This document shows, piece by piece, positions 46,742 to 59,474 of a DNA stretch of 64,000 nucleotides. The DNA comes from Aaosphaeria pasadenensis (lineage: Eukaryota > Ascomycota > Dothideomycetes > Pleosporales): positions 744,001 through 808,000 of the forward strand of contig JAKLMB010000001.1 of the NCBI GenBank assembly GCA_022813625.1, written 5' to 3'. A program made the translations under genes and the position numbers. The notes beneath the pieces were generated by a model. The model did no database searches. It was not told the origin of the DNA and was given only the letters and a program-made list of their open reading frames with translations. How positions within the stretch are numbered: the stretch's first letter is position 1; each line of letters opens with the position of its first letter.

Positions 46742-48745
46742 TTACAACTTCTCGGGAACCTTCTCACCAGTTGCGACGGGGCCCTTCTCGGCGGCAACGC
46801 TGAGACGCCTCTCAAGATCCTCGGCCTGGGCGGCGGAACCGATCTGACCAGTGGGGAGCAAGTTGAGCTTGTCCTCGTTCTTGTCCATGGTGCGGTAAGT
46901 GATGTAGAATACAACACCAGTAACGAAGGAGATGATGGCAACACTTCCGTAGTTCCAGACGAGATGGGGGTCGAGGGTCAAGGGAGTGAAGGCCTGGGCA
47001 AGGGCAGCAGAGAAGGCAGTGGTGAAGCACTGAACACCCTGGACCAAAGACCTCATGCTCTTGGGTGCCTTGGTGAAAGCGTACTCGAGGGTAGTGACAG
47101 AGGCGAAAATCTCAGAGATAGCGACGAGAATGTAGATGCCAATGACAGCCCAAACGTTGATGGGCGACTTGTAGTCTGGGTCCTGGGTGTCGTAGTATCC
47201 AGAGGTCTTGTAGACGTAGTACTGAAGAACGGCAGCGTAGACCATGGAGAGAGCACCACAGATGAAACCAGCGGTGATCTTCTTGATGGGGCTGAAGTTG
47301 ATACCACGCTTACGGAGGAAGGGGTAGACAAGAGTATCCATGACTGAATCGACTGTTAGAAGATATACTATATATGGTGGAGAAGAACAACTTACTGGGA
47401 ACAAGGATGATGATGGCAATGGGGTCAAAGTTGGAGAGCAAGTCGTTGGGAATACCGTGGAGAGCCATGGTAGAGCACATCTGGGTCAAGTTGGAATCCA
47501 TCTGCCTGTAGGCCAACCAGAAAATGGGAACCCAGAAGAAGACACTGCAAGCACCGAAACCACGAGCGACCTCATCAACCCAAGCATCGTCGAAGGTGTA
47601 CCACTTGGGCTTGTTAGCTCCAAGAGTGGAGGGCTTGACAGAGTTCCAGAGGTTGCCGCTGGTCCAGTTCTTGTAGGTGGCGACAGGGTTGATAGAGAAC
47701 CCCTTGCCGAGAGCGCTGAACAACAACTTGAAGGCGGGACCAAGGACGTTGCCGGCAGGGGGGCTGAGGATGTAGGTCTTCTTGCAGAAGAAAAGAACAG
47801 GGAAGCAGAGGAGGAAGAAAGCGGTGGGGAGGAGGTAAGCGAGGTAGAAACCAACGTATCGCTCGGCGTACACCATGCCCAACTGACCAGCCAAAGCACC
47901 AAGGTTGATGAAGAGGTAGAACCAGTTGTAGATACGGGTGATGGTGACAGCGGGGTCAACGATGACACGCTCTCCGTTCCTCTCCTCAACACGCATCTTC
48001 TCCTGAGGAACCTGCTCGGCAATGAGGGGGGAGATGTTGGGCTTGAAAGTTCCCGTTCCAAGACCCATGACGATCAAACCAACGATGAATGCACCGAGAG
48101 CGCTGTTGGGATTGGCCAAAACAGAGGGAGCGGAGGAAGCAACGAGGATGATGTGACCGATTTCAGCGACAATGACGGAGTAGACGATGGTCTTGAAACG
48201 TCCCAAGTAAGTATCGGCAATCCAGGCACCAAGAAGAGGGCAGACGTAAACCCAGAACGCATTGAAGGTGGTCAAACTGAAGGCGACCTGCTTTCCGAGA
48301 CCGAGAGCTCCCGGCTGAGCATCGGCATCGTCGGGGTTGAGGGCAGCTCCAGTAGGAGTCGTTCTCGGCTTGGCGATGTAGTTGGAGTAGACAGCGGTGG
48401 TACCATAGTAGGACATACGCTCGACAAGCTCGACGAAGGCGATGGTGTAGATCCTCCAGGGAATGGCGGCGGGGACCCTGGGAAGAGTGCGGAGCTCCTC
48501 CTCGGTGGGGAGAGACTCATCGTCGAGGTAGCTGTCCTGGAGAGTGGCCTTGCCCTCGGAGTGAAGGTAGGCAGGAGGGACGGCCTGGTGCTGCTCTGGG
48601 TGCTTGCGCTGGGGGTCGCCAGAGTGGTCGAGGGCAGTGGGGTCCAAGCCAACGGCCTGCTGCAATGGAAGTTAGTGATCTGGTGATAGGATATAAGATC
48701 AGATATTGGAGAACATACAACAACGTCGTCGTCACCGATAGGCAT
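46742..48745 (-). CDS. PTR2: PTR2-type proton-coupled oligopeptide transporter (POT family)
   Basis: Three exons on the minus strand, 48745-48719, 48659-47396 and 47343-46742, give 630 residues. The first exon is only nine codons (MPIGDDDVV). The next acceptor is a NAGNAG site that could add or skip one Gln. Family signatures: FVELVERMSYYGTTAVYSNYI at helix 1, LGAWIADTYLGRFKTI, GLGTGTFKPNISPLIAEQ, and RIYNWFYLFINLGALAGQ (the FYxxINxG element). About 12 helices are evident, with a large central loop. The end EKGPVATGEKVPEKL is cytoplasmic. The protein imports di- and tripeptides with protons across the plasma membrane. The codon use (C-ending, few rare codons) and a TATA box with a CT-rich leader suggest strong expression. 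PTR2 symbol is by family. Confidence 0.92.
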
Positions 48746-48889
48746 CTTGTATGCTTGCTTGCTTCTACTGCAAGAAGAAAAGATGGACGAAGGTCCGGGT
48801 CGAAGAAAGAATGGGAGGGGGTTAGAAAGAGTGGTGGAGAGCGACACAGAAAAGAAAAGAAAGTAGATGGAGGGAGAGGGGAGGGAGTA

Positions 48890-48897
48890 TTAATATA
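48890..48897 (-). promoter_or_regulatory. Putative TATA box with pyrimidine-rich leader (PTR2-type gene)
   Basis: TATATTAA on the minus strand about 145 bp before the ATG at 48745. The sequence between it and the ATG is strongly CT-rich on the coding strand, as in highly expressed fungal genes. Confidence 0.5.
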
Positions 48898-51800
48898 GAG
48901 ATGTGAAATATAATGAAGGGAAGAGAGGGTGTTGAGTGTATACCTACCTAAGATACACACAGACAGACAGATACGATACGGTGGGTGGTGGCACGGTGGT
49001 GGGTGGTGGGAAACGAAAGTGACTTCCACCTTTGGTATGGTACCGTTAGTGATGAGCTGCAATGGGCCCCAATGGACCCTCCGTAGTTCCCGTTTATGCC
49101 GTTAGAATGGAATCAATCATTTGACATGAACGTGAACATGAATTGTTTAGCGCCTTGATCTCTCTCTCGTAGCCTCGTAGGTTTGGTGGTTTGGTATGAT
49201 TCCTCCGTACTGGCCGTACTGTGTCTACTGCGTCTACTGTATTCGTTATGGTCTGGCCCGCCCCCAGTTTGCCCCAATCGGGAAGGAGCCTTCCACCCTT
49301 CGTACCTCTCCCTCACCAATTAACCCCCCCTCCAAAGGCTCAAACCACTACAACCTCTCATCCCTCATCTCCCACGCCAGTTGTCTCCACCAACCTGCCT
49401 CGTCTACGCCGTCTACGCCGTCCACTAACCCACAACTATCATCGCCTCTCGTCTACTTATCTATGCAGAAGGTCGATGAATTTCCCCCAGCGATCTCTCT
49501 TGCCACTTTCGATGGAGACGCCATGCACTTTCGGGTATCAACACCGAGATGCGCCCCCGGTAGCCAAGATCTAGACTAAACACTTAAGCTCCACAACAAC
49601 GACAAGCAACCTCAAGACCGACGAGGCCAACAAGGGGAAACCAACAAGCCTCGACAAGATGCCTCGGGCCTGCATCGTACAAGGGGGCGCATTCGCAAAT
49701 TCCAGCGATAAGGGCCAGAAGAAGCTTTGCACATCATCTCCTGGCAGAAGGACAAGGGCGAAATCCCAAGATACAGGTCGTTAGATCAAGAAACACAAGA
49801 CAATCAAGACTTCTTTTCCCTGTGCTGTGTGGCTGCGGAAGGCTGTTGCGGCGCTTGCAAGATGACGGAGTGGGCTGGATGGCCATCCTTCGGAACGCTA
49901 CGATATACCGACAAGTATTCCGTGCTAAACATTTGATATGACCTGCTCTGTACCTATTGGCCACCGGGCCCGGATGTCGCAATCGCAACTGCAATATCAG
50001 TACGATTCCATTGGGACGCCACCAGGATTCCAACACGATTTCTGCGTGGGTATCGGCATATGGTTACTGATGGTCCTTCGACAAACCCGCCCACTGATTC
50101 GCCTTCTCACAGCGACTCAGACTTCGCTGTAGGCGGGAAACCTTACCACTGGGAAAGAATAGGCTCCAAACATGTAAGTCTGAGACGAAGAGGGACGCTT
50201 TGCGAATTGCACAAGACCGATTCCCCTCCACTATCAGGTTGGTTTCGCGCAATTCCCAATAAGGCAGGAGCCTGGAAAATACGAAGATTTGGGGTGCCTT
50301 TGGGGTCTTGGGGTTTCTTGGCCTAGACCATGGCGCCGATTCTCAAGCCAACAGAAGCACTTTGAACAAGACGGGGACTAACGCCTGCTACGCTTAATTG
50401 TCATTAACCCTCACGACAAATGATGCCAAACTTCCATTCCGTCGGCACCAAGACTCCAAGAGGGCGGTTGTGTACCCAACATTGGATGCATCGCGGGAAT
50501 TCTCGATTTTGGTGGCTGGGCGTTATCAGCGCACCTTCGCCCCAATTAAATCAGACCATGATGAAAAATCTTCGAGATTCCACATGTTCGAGAGACAATC
50601 CGAACCATGAAGATAACAGCGTTGTGGTTGACCGTTGCGAGCGGTACAATGTCGGTTTGGTTTGGAGGTGTTGTAGCCCATTTTACAACACGACAACCAT
50701 TGCGAAGCCAAGACCAGCAGTGAAACGAACCAATTCGCATTCTTCCATTACTGCGATGGTCAATTATTATTACTTACCAGGAACGTCTCTCGGCCGTCCC
50801 GATAGAATTCTTTTTACAAATGGGCACATGTGCGTACCCAATCCGAGACATGCACCCTGACAATCCCAGCTGGTAACTCGCATCGTGGACCTTGCCCATG
50901 TCGCGTGTGCTCTACTGTGCGGTGCCTGTCAGCCTGTACCCTCGGTTGGGCCATGCCCATGCCAGACCCTTTGTCCTGGTAATCGGATTTCACGGCCAAT
51001 AGTTAGAACAAGGCCAAACACATCTCATGCTATGCTCATCCAAAGTCGTCTGTTGTGATACTCAACGGTTCTGACGCAAGAACAGCTAGAAAAAAAATCT
51101 GCGTTGCACTGGTCACTACAACGAGATTCTCTGAGTGTGCGCACGGCACGAATAGAGAACACTCCCGGTGGCTGCGATGAGCAATGCAAATCTCTTTTGA
51201 CTCAGCTATTAGAAAAGTCGCATATGTACAAATACACAGTACATGGAGTTTCGACGCTTTCGCCTGCCACCACAGCTTGTTGCTGTCTTTCTACCCAGTA
51301 ACTATCGCTGTGCCACTAGTTACTGTGTACTGAATTATCTCACGGCGTCCAATCGCGCTGTTTCCTTTCTACAAACCCCAGAACGTCTTGCCACTAGTGA
51401 TAGCCGATGTCACCCCTTGCTCGCCCCTTTTACTCACTAACTAAATCACGCCTACTGCTCAACTTCCTCTCGTTCATGAACTTGGAAGGAATGGCCACTG
51501 TGCCGTATTCAACCATTCAACCACGCGCTTGCTATTTAAGTTCCATACTACAGATTACAGCACATGGCTACCTACCTAGAGAGTCTTAGACTATTCCCAA
51601 GGACAAGGCTGCCCGCGGCTAGAGCAGCTAATTCCCGTATTGTCACGGAGAACACATTGAATCATCTGTTCAATTCCAATGTGTCTCCACCATGAATGTT
51701 GACCCTCAAATAATCCACCGCCTATTTGATATATTTATTGTCATTATCTTCGGCATGTCATCCGCACCGACCACAGGGTTCTCGTATGGTCAGAATTAAG

Positions 51801-54800
51801 GTTATCTGACAAACGGATTTCCTCGTACAATGCAGAGGATACGAACCCAAAACATCGCTTCCAAACCGGTGGCATGGAAACATACAACCTCGCCCCTCTA
51901 TCCAATCTTCCTTTATCACGTCTTTCCAACAGATTCGGTCATAGACTCATAGCCTCATATCTATTGCTCGACAACAACTCCATAGACATAGACCTTCCTA
52001 TCTACCATACCCACTCGTTTACAGGCCCATCAGGCCATGCATACCTACAGTCTACATGTCGAAAAGACCGTGCTTTACAAAGTCGAACTATCCGACTACA
52101 ATACACAATTCCAAGTAGGCCCAAGCTCTGCATTCTTATTGATCATCACCTCCGTCCCCCGACAATTTCTAATCGGTATTCCTCTTTCCCAGTTGACAAC
52201 ATTTTGCATCAACTTCACTGTCCGCCCCTGTTACCTCCTTACCCGGGGCTCATGATGAGTGTTTCAGGCATTTTTCCATATAACTGAATTCAAGTTACTA
52301 TGAGATGCCTGAGTCAATACTCACTTTGACAACCGAGCAATCCCCCGGAGTGTGCTTCACTTCAATTGCATTTCGGCCACTACCCAGAGGAATATTATCC
52401 AATCTGATGGGTACATCAGCCGACGTTATCCGTTATACTTCCTATACCGAACCCCACAATCCCGTCTTCCTTCTTACTCGGCACCGTCCGACGCTTTAAA
52501 GCCTGGTATACCGCACTCCGGATTTGCTAGCACTAGACTGCGAGGGGTAAGCTAGGGTACCCGAGGCTAATGGCAAGAAGAATGGTGCATGGTGAGAGAA
52601 TTCCGCTGAAGCAGCATTCACCATGTCCTTCCTACTTCAACAATGGCCGTTATAATAACGAATCCGGAATGGCCGACACTGGCGATCATCTGCATCCGCG
52701 ACGGACATTGTGACTGAAACCCCGCGTCCGTTACTCTCATCTTTGATTCGTCGCTTCATCCGCGTAATCCTTAGAAATTATCGCACATGAATAGCGCGCT
52801 CGCGCATGAGCGATGATTCAATGTTTACTAGATTCGATCCGTTATCTCATCGCCTCGAGGCGACTATCTCTATCTCGAATCTGGACCTGGTGATCTGCAC
52901 TACATTTTCCATGCCAAGGACAGCGTTGTCACGTTCAAGCTGGACTCCAAATGGAGAAGTCGGTGCTGGATCGACAGAGTTAGGTACTGAAAGGGCAAGA
53001 CGTCGCACCGAGGTTTGACTTCAAGGAACCATGAGACCACTTGCATTCGAGCCTTGAGCATTCATCTTAGAACAGTCATTCTCAATCGATCATCCTGTCT
53101 TTCGTGGAGAAGCCCACGCCACGCCATCCAGTTGGGTAAACATCACCTTGGCCATATCAGGTACTCGATAGCTACATGCAAATGTGGCAGACTGTTTCCG
53201 TTGCTTCGTAGGTTGATAACTTTTTTCGCGGCGGTACCGACTACTTCTCTTTACTTTTCCTTCCTTCCTATGTGCCGTCATGAAAAAACCTTTCGGCTTG
53301 CGGTCTCAGATACTCGTTCACAAGATTTCGCTTAGGGTTGACAGTTCACCGGCAACAGGGGCATACGTCTTCATCTTTCTTGTGATATGGGGACGCCTGT
53401 CTTGGAACTAAGCCTATAATTCATTTAGCGGAGACGTCTTGACTGCTGTTTAAAGACATCAGTCTAATCATCATCCTCAGCTCAGGTTAGGGAAGTGGTC
53501 GTTCGCCTGCACTATTCCATCAGTTCCATCTTCAAGGGACCCCGAAGGATCAGTAACAGCATTTTGCCTTCGACTGTCTTGCGAGCGACTATGACTATTT
53601 ACACAGAGCGCATTCATCTCGTTCGCCGCAGTTCATCATTCAGTATAATATACATCTACTAAGTCAGACAGAGGCCATAGCGAGGGCACGACGGCTATTT
53701 ACATATCTTAGCGTTCGACCACCTGACTACGACAACGAGCTAAATGAGATGATCCTGCGAGAATGATTGTGGCGGCGTCGCTTACAAGCTTCCACTGATC
53801 CGGCGATCTTTGGACATCGAGGATGACACTCGAATTTGCTCTGTAGCCTATAGTATGGGTCTACATATTTCGCGAAGTACGATGTTCACAATATTTACCC
53901 AATGGCCGCCGCCTACAGTTGGTTTGATCATAGATTCTGTATCGACCATAGATACGACTATGTATAGTACGTACGTACATGTAAGTTCACAGTAGCTTGA
54001 CGATCATCGTTTTCACAAAAGACGGATCAAATTGCCTGACGTCCGCTCGGCCACAGTCTAAAATGAGGAAAAAGGAATACGTACCAGCAAGATCGAAGGC
54101 TGCATGATCCCATGCATGATGCATGCCAATCTCACCGAGTCGCCAAACACATCTGGGTATCGCCCGATGTCGAATCATAAGAAGAGCTTCTAGAAGTAGC
54201 TTCTCTGCATTGCACCGTGCGCCGTGTGACCGTGATCATGCAGGAGAAACTTGGCAGGTCAGCGACAGCGACTCTCAGCCTCATTGCTTTACGTGCATGT
54301 CAGACTGGCCGCTTTTACGTCCTGCTGTCCAGTCTTGTGGACATCGACCGTTGTGCCTGTCAGCACATTATCTTCTCTTCGACTACGCCCCAAGTAGCTC
54401 ATTCCGATCGCCTCAAGAAGATCACCTTGAACAACAATTATTGTTTACAAATGTCAATGTCCAAGCCTATAAAAAAGTATGTGGTTAAGACCTGGGGTAA
54501 GCCAACACAGGAGGCTAGACCCTATGTATACCCCTTAGCGCGGATCCAATGGCCAATCTAGGTGTATCCTGCGGCTTGTGCATCATCACATATAATGCAT
54601 CTCACCATTAATACCCCAATCGAAGCAAGCATCGCAGTCCCCTAACGGCCATCGACCAATCATATTTCAAGTATCATTTCCTGTTAGCTACAAAGGGTTT
54701 GATTGAGCATACAGATTGAACCGAGAACGAACAGGCATAGGACAGCAAAGGCTACAATCTCACATTTCAACACCGCCACGCAAGTGGTCACGAATCGCAC

Positions 54801-55584
54801 GGATGTACCGGACCAATGATCATCCATCAGCGATGCTGATTCTATGGTAGCTGAGTACGTTCACGGTGGGAGGAAGCGCCATGCATCGGGTGTCGGCCCG
54901 CAAGGCTACCTGCTGTAGCGTCACGACTAGGCAGTGGATGTGCAACCTTATTAGATTAACGCTTCAACTTTACTCCAACAACATACTCTGTCGAGGACAT
55001 ATTTAATATCCCAAGGGGTAAGGTCTATTCGCGAGCATAGTAGTGTCATTTTGCACTAAGAAAACCGTCCTCAAATCGATTCATACGGCAAGGACGAAGA
55101 AGAGAAGAAGAAGAATATTCAAAGGTCACATAGCTAAGCATTGCCTCGAAATCCCACGCAAGATTACTGCTTGTGCTTACATTTGCCTTCTGCCAGTGAC
55201 GCACTGATTCCCATCACACCAACATGTTCGTCAAGAAGCATTGTCCTCCACGGTGGACGCCGCGGTGCTCGCAAGATGCTCCAATGCTGGCCGTGCATTG
55301 GTTGAATTGGAACAGCAATGGCTGTGAAGCAGTGCTGAATCCTACGTTCAACTTCAACAGACTTCTGCCTGCATACGATGCATGTCCATCACAGAGCCAT
55401 GATGCTGATGATGACCATTCCACCTACCCGTGACCACGAATTGGAACTTCTATTCGTCCGGAGCTCACCGCATAGTTCGTATTGTCAAGCCTTCGACTGT
55501 CCTCCTAAACGATTCTGTGCATCTCGAAGATGAGATATTAACAGGGAGCATCATATCAAGCTCTTCAAGCCGCACGAAAACGAA

Positions 55585-55590
55585 TATAAA
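55585..55590 (+). promoter_or_regulatory. Putative TATA box of the small secreted protein gene
   Basis: TATAAA, 142 bp before the ATG. The leader between is rich in CA/CT and poor in G, typical of strong fungal promoters. Confidence 0.55.
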
Positions 55591-55726
55591 AAGACCAGAA
55601 CCACCATCCAAACTTCTCATCCACCACTCCACAGTTCTCAATCTTCCAATCTACCATCTTCACCACTTCTCTCAATCACTTCCAAACTCAAAGTCTTTCA
55701 GACATCCCCAAAACCCAACTTCCAAA

Positions 55727-56188
55727 ATGCAGTTCTCCACCGCCATCGCCGCCCTCGTCCTCGCCGCCGTCGGCACCCAGGCCGCTCCCGTCATCGAGGA
55801 GCGCCAGGTCAACACCATCTACGCCCGTTACTTCGGCGGAGGCGGCTGCCAGGGCCCATGGCTCGAGGACTACGTCTTCGTCGAGGGCGAGAACCCCACC
55901 GACTGCGTCAACAACACCCTCAACCTCCAATACGGCAGCATCTTCTACGATCCCCACACCACCGTCCGTACTCGTGAGTTATCCCTTTACCTTCCTCCAT
56001 GATCCCATTTTCCTTTTACAGGAAATGGAGTTTACAAGACCACTGTGCTGACTATATCGTGATGCACAGTCCGCGTCTTCAACAAGCCCGACTGCCAGGC
56101 GACCGGCACCGACGTCTCCTTCTACGACGTCAAGCCCACCGACGTTGGATGCCGTGCTGGCCAGTTCAAGTCCTACCGCTTCCTCTGA
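55727..56188 (+). CDS. Small cysteine-containing secreted protein (effector-like)
   Basis: Two exons, 55727-55973 and 56070-56188 (intron 96 bp), give 121 residues. The first about 19 residues form a clear signal peptide (hydrophobic run, then TQAAPV), followed by a possible pro-segment ending EERQ. The mature part has four cysteines: GGCQGPW, PTDCVNN, KPDCQAT and DVGCRAG. This allows two disulfides. It also has a Gly-rich patch and an SYRFL end. The gene is isolated, with a TATA box and CA-rich leader. Codon use is strongly C-ending, which fits high expression. Small secreted cysteine proteins of fungi include effectors and antimicrobial proteins, but no family is recognised and no toxic activity is implied. 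Confidence 0.85.
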
Positions 56189-56563
56189 GCGATTCGCCTC
56201 GATCGCTGAGCGTGTGAGAGACGTGACCAGACCATTGAAGTGGAGTATTGCAATGGTAGTGGCGAAGTGATGATGAGGGATTGAGGTGGTAGTGAGAGGG
56301 ACTACGAGATATGTGGGCAATTGTGGAAACCAATTCAATTGGACATTCCTTCTTCTTCATTCTGGCACTTGCCACTTTTTTTTCCTTAGTTCCAACCTTC
56401 CTTTTACATAGTAGCAATCAAGTCTTCCCGGGAATACATTATATGTGCAATGCTTGGTGACAATGTGATGTGAACTAAGCCTCCTAAACCCATAACACCT
56501 CAACGCCTTTGAGACATTCCCTCCGTCTTTCCCGATCACAAACCACATGACAGCGAAAAGACT
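56189..56563. other. Intergenic between convergent genes
   Basis: 375 bp of 3' sequence between the secreted-protein and kelch genes. Nothing further is seen. Confidence 0.65.
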
Positions 56564-57955
56564 TCACTCCAGCTTCACGGTCCACCCATCACCGACCCTC
56601 TCCCCCTTAGCATCCTGCCCACCCCAGAAAACCACCGTACTCCCATCCCCCGCAACGTCAGCGCCAAAGAACCCCCTTGGCCCCGGATGCACTTTACCCT
56701 CCGGAATCTCAAAGTCAGGCGGCGGCTGGACGACGGCCTCTGCCCAAGTATGCTGGCCTGATTCGACGCCCAGCGCAGACCTGATCGCGTCCTTGATCTT
56801 CGCGGGCTTGATCGCCTTGCTGAAGCTCAGGCTCGCCTGTGGCTGCAGGCTGCTGGACGGGATCTGCAACGTCCATATGTCGCTCCACTGAGTCACGTCG
56901 TGCGTCTCATCCTCAGGCGGGGGAGGCAGAGCATCTTTCGGCTTCTCCTTCGAGCCGAGGAAGTACACGAGATACCTGCGGCCGTATCCCGTCGTGATCG
57001 GAAGCAGTCCCGCGTCGTGGCGAGGCTGGGGACCAGGAGCCACTGGGTTCGTCGGGAACGTGAAAGTGTCCCATTTCATGTCCTCGACGGGCACTGACAG
57101 GTCGATGTGGTGGAGCTCACTGCTCATGGGGTCGCACCCGGATATCAGGTACAATTGGCCGTCGTCTGTGAACGCGGCGTTCGACGTCGAGACAGGGGCG
57201 TTGGGGAGCTGTTCCCAGGTCCGCTCGAGGGGGTCGATGCGCCACACGTCTGACAGGTCTTCGCCGTTGGGCCCCTTTCCGCCGTAGATGATGAGGGAGG
57301 TTTTGGTCGCGAAGAGTTTGGTGGAGCTCCGCGGACCGGGTCCGAATTGCAGGTCGGTGGTGTCGAGATAGCTCCAGGCTGATTGCGCGGGGTGGAAGAG
57401 CCAGATGGCGGAGGACTCGCGGAGGAGGGTGCCGGTGGTGGAGAAGCCGCCGTAGATGGCGAGGGAGTCGTTGAATGCGCATGCTGCGTGCTTGGTTCGT
57501 GCTGGGGGCACTTTGGAGTCGTTTACAGCGGCGGTGGTCGTCGTGGTCGTCTCGACAGGAACGGCTGGGATTAGGCTGTAGTCGACGTCCGGCTTCCCGG
57601 TCGACGCAATGGTGATGGCGTGGATGTCGTTGCTCGCAACGTCGTCGTGATCAGTCTCCCCGCCGAAAATGTAAGCTTTGTTCGATATCACGGTCAGGGT
57701 GTGGTTAGAACGGCTGAGTGATCGTCTGGATGTGGGTGGTGGGCGTCAGCTGACGATCAGAGTATGTCGCTTTTCGTTAAGAGCTCTTACCTACCGTGAT
57801 GGGTCATCGTCAGCCGTCGCTATCCTGGTGTAGGTCGCTTTCAAAGGCATCGTCGGCTTTGCAATCATGTATGCTGCTACGCCGACCTCTGCGCCGCGGC
57901 TCACGACTTCTTCCGCCGCTATTGCAACGCCTGCGCCTGCTGCTACTTCTGCCAT
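56564..57955 (-). CDS. Kelch-repeat beta-propeller protein
   Basis: Two exons on the minus strand, 57955-57795 and 57713-56564, with an 81-bp intron, give 436 residues. Exon one encodes an Ala/Val-rich N-terminus. Splicing yields DDPSRRSNHTLTVISN followed by the first kelch blade. Five GG-type blade motifs are visible: AYIFGGE, LAIYGGFS, LIIYGGKG, LYLISGCD and VVFWGGQD, with tryptophans in spacings such as DVWRID and DIWTLQ. Kelch propellers are protein-interaction modules. In fungi they occur in polarity, sulfur and nitrogen-response proteins, but no partner domain (RING, BTB, coiled coil) is present. Alternative donors near the exon end were rejected because they introduce a stop. The specific role is unknown. 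Confidence 0.85.
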
Positions 57956-59474
57956 CTTCGCTTTTTGATATGAGGAAAGTTCTCACGTTCGGTGGGTTTT
58001 TTATTCTGTTGATGGGCTTGACATGGTTGCGGCAGTCTTTCAATTTGTTTTAACTCGAATTTAATTATCAGGTTGTGACGTCATGTTTCATTTCAGGCCA
58101 CATTGATTGCTCTTTTTGATTCACCCTTGTTCGTGTTCCCATAGTCATATTTCATGATGGAATGGAGGGAATCGCCTATCCGTGAATGCTGCAAACACGT
58201 GTTTCACACGTTTACATATAAACGGCGTTCCCGTTGCGCGCCGCTCCTCCCACCACTTTCTACGGATTCCACATGCTTGGGAATGACGTACATATCATCT
58301 TACATTTTTGTGTATGATGCCGACGATACTAACGCTACGGAGGTTTACTGCTCCATGTTGTTCTGATCGTTTATCTATTCGGGAGTTTTTATCAACAATT
58401 TTGGGTATGATAAGAAAAAATATTTAGGATCATATCAAACTAGAGAAATTTCTGTTTAAATTGAAATGATTTGCTTAACACCTGACGATATTCATACATG
58501 CACCCGAGTCCCTTATTTCTGAGTTACGTGAAGAGCTGTTGCGCAGCCTTAAGAACTATGGCTGATCGATACATAGTTCACAATCTCCCGGTATCCCAAC
58601 TTTTCATCCCCACACTCAAGCTGATCTGCCGTACACTTGGCCTTTAAACAATCACCACGACGACGACTCCGGACGACAATCCTCCCACAGCATATATACG
58701 ACACAGATCGTCTTCAACACACGCATGGCGGTGACCCGCGGCAGAAAGCCCACATTCATCGTTACGGACCATCACACGTGACCCCATTCCGCATTAGGCA
58801 ATTTATATACGATTATCCCGACCACGATCGTCAACGTCCCTGACAAAAAGCCACGCAACACCCTGTTTGAAAAGCAAAAGCAAAAGCAAAGAGATTGTCC
58901 TCTCCCGTTTCAATGGTCCTCGCACGTACCTAGCATTCTCGGCTACCGAGCACAATGCAGCAACGCGCGCGCCGCTGTCCTGGCTGTCCGGCGGGCGGCA
59001 GGTAGCGAATGGTGGGTCTCTCGTCTCGTCTTGTTTCGTTTCGTTTGGATCGCCCGTCCATTGCGGCTGCGAGCTGTCTCAGGTTTCGACGGCAATTGCA
59101 AGACAAGCTTTGCAGACCCACAGGCTTTCCGCGCCCGAAGATGGATTGACTGTGTCACTCAGCCCTTCCCGTCCCCGGGAGCGGGGCAGGGCATACGTAG
59201 TGTAGTGTGGTGTGGATAAGCGAGGAATTATAATGGTCGCTTGCGATCCTTTCGCTGAATCTTGTCCTTTTGTTTCTACACTTCTAAGGTTTGATTTCTT
59301 TCAATGGGCGCTACGTTCCCGGAGATATTGGCTTTTGTGTATTCGTTCCGCTATCTGTGAATTGCTTTCTGTACGATCCAGCGTTGCTAGACCACCTTTC
59401 ATCCGACCGACTTACACACCAAACCCTCTCCTCCCATCAACCTACGACTTCCCACACCGCACCACACCGCAGAC
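57956..59474. other. Intergenic (1.5 kb)
   Basis: Divergent promoter region between the kelch gene and the hydrolase-fold gene. No exon supported. A short AAAAGC repeat is listed separately. Confidence 0.55.
58870..58887. repeat. (AAAAGC)3 simple repeat
   Basis: Three exact copies of a hexamer in non-coding sequence. Confidence 0.7.

Larger units (their letters stand above)
48746..55726. other. Long gene-poor interval (7 kb)
   Basis: Beyond the transporter promoter I find no exon chain with domain or family resemblance on either strand. Open frames stay below about 150 codons. No transposase, reverse transcriptase or long repeat is visible. Sequence directly before 55727 is the promoter of the secreted-protein gene. 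Confidence 0.5.

Noticed and set aside
46673..47347. A 224-codon plus-strand open frame
   Set aside because: Same situation, antisense to the last transporter exon.
47340..48686. A 448-codon plus-strand open frame
   Set aside because: It lies antisense to the peptide transporter exons, is dominated by Gly/Glu/Val/Asp from the complement of C-ending codons, and has no domain features.
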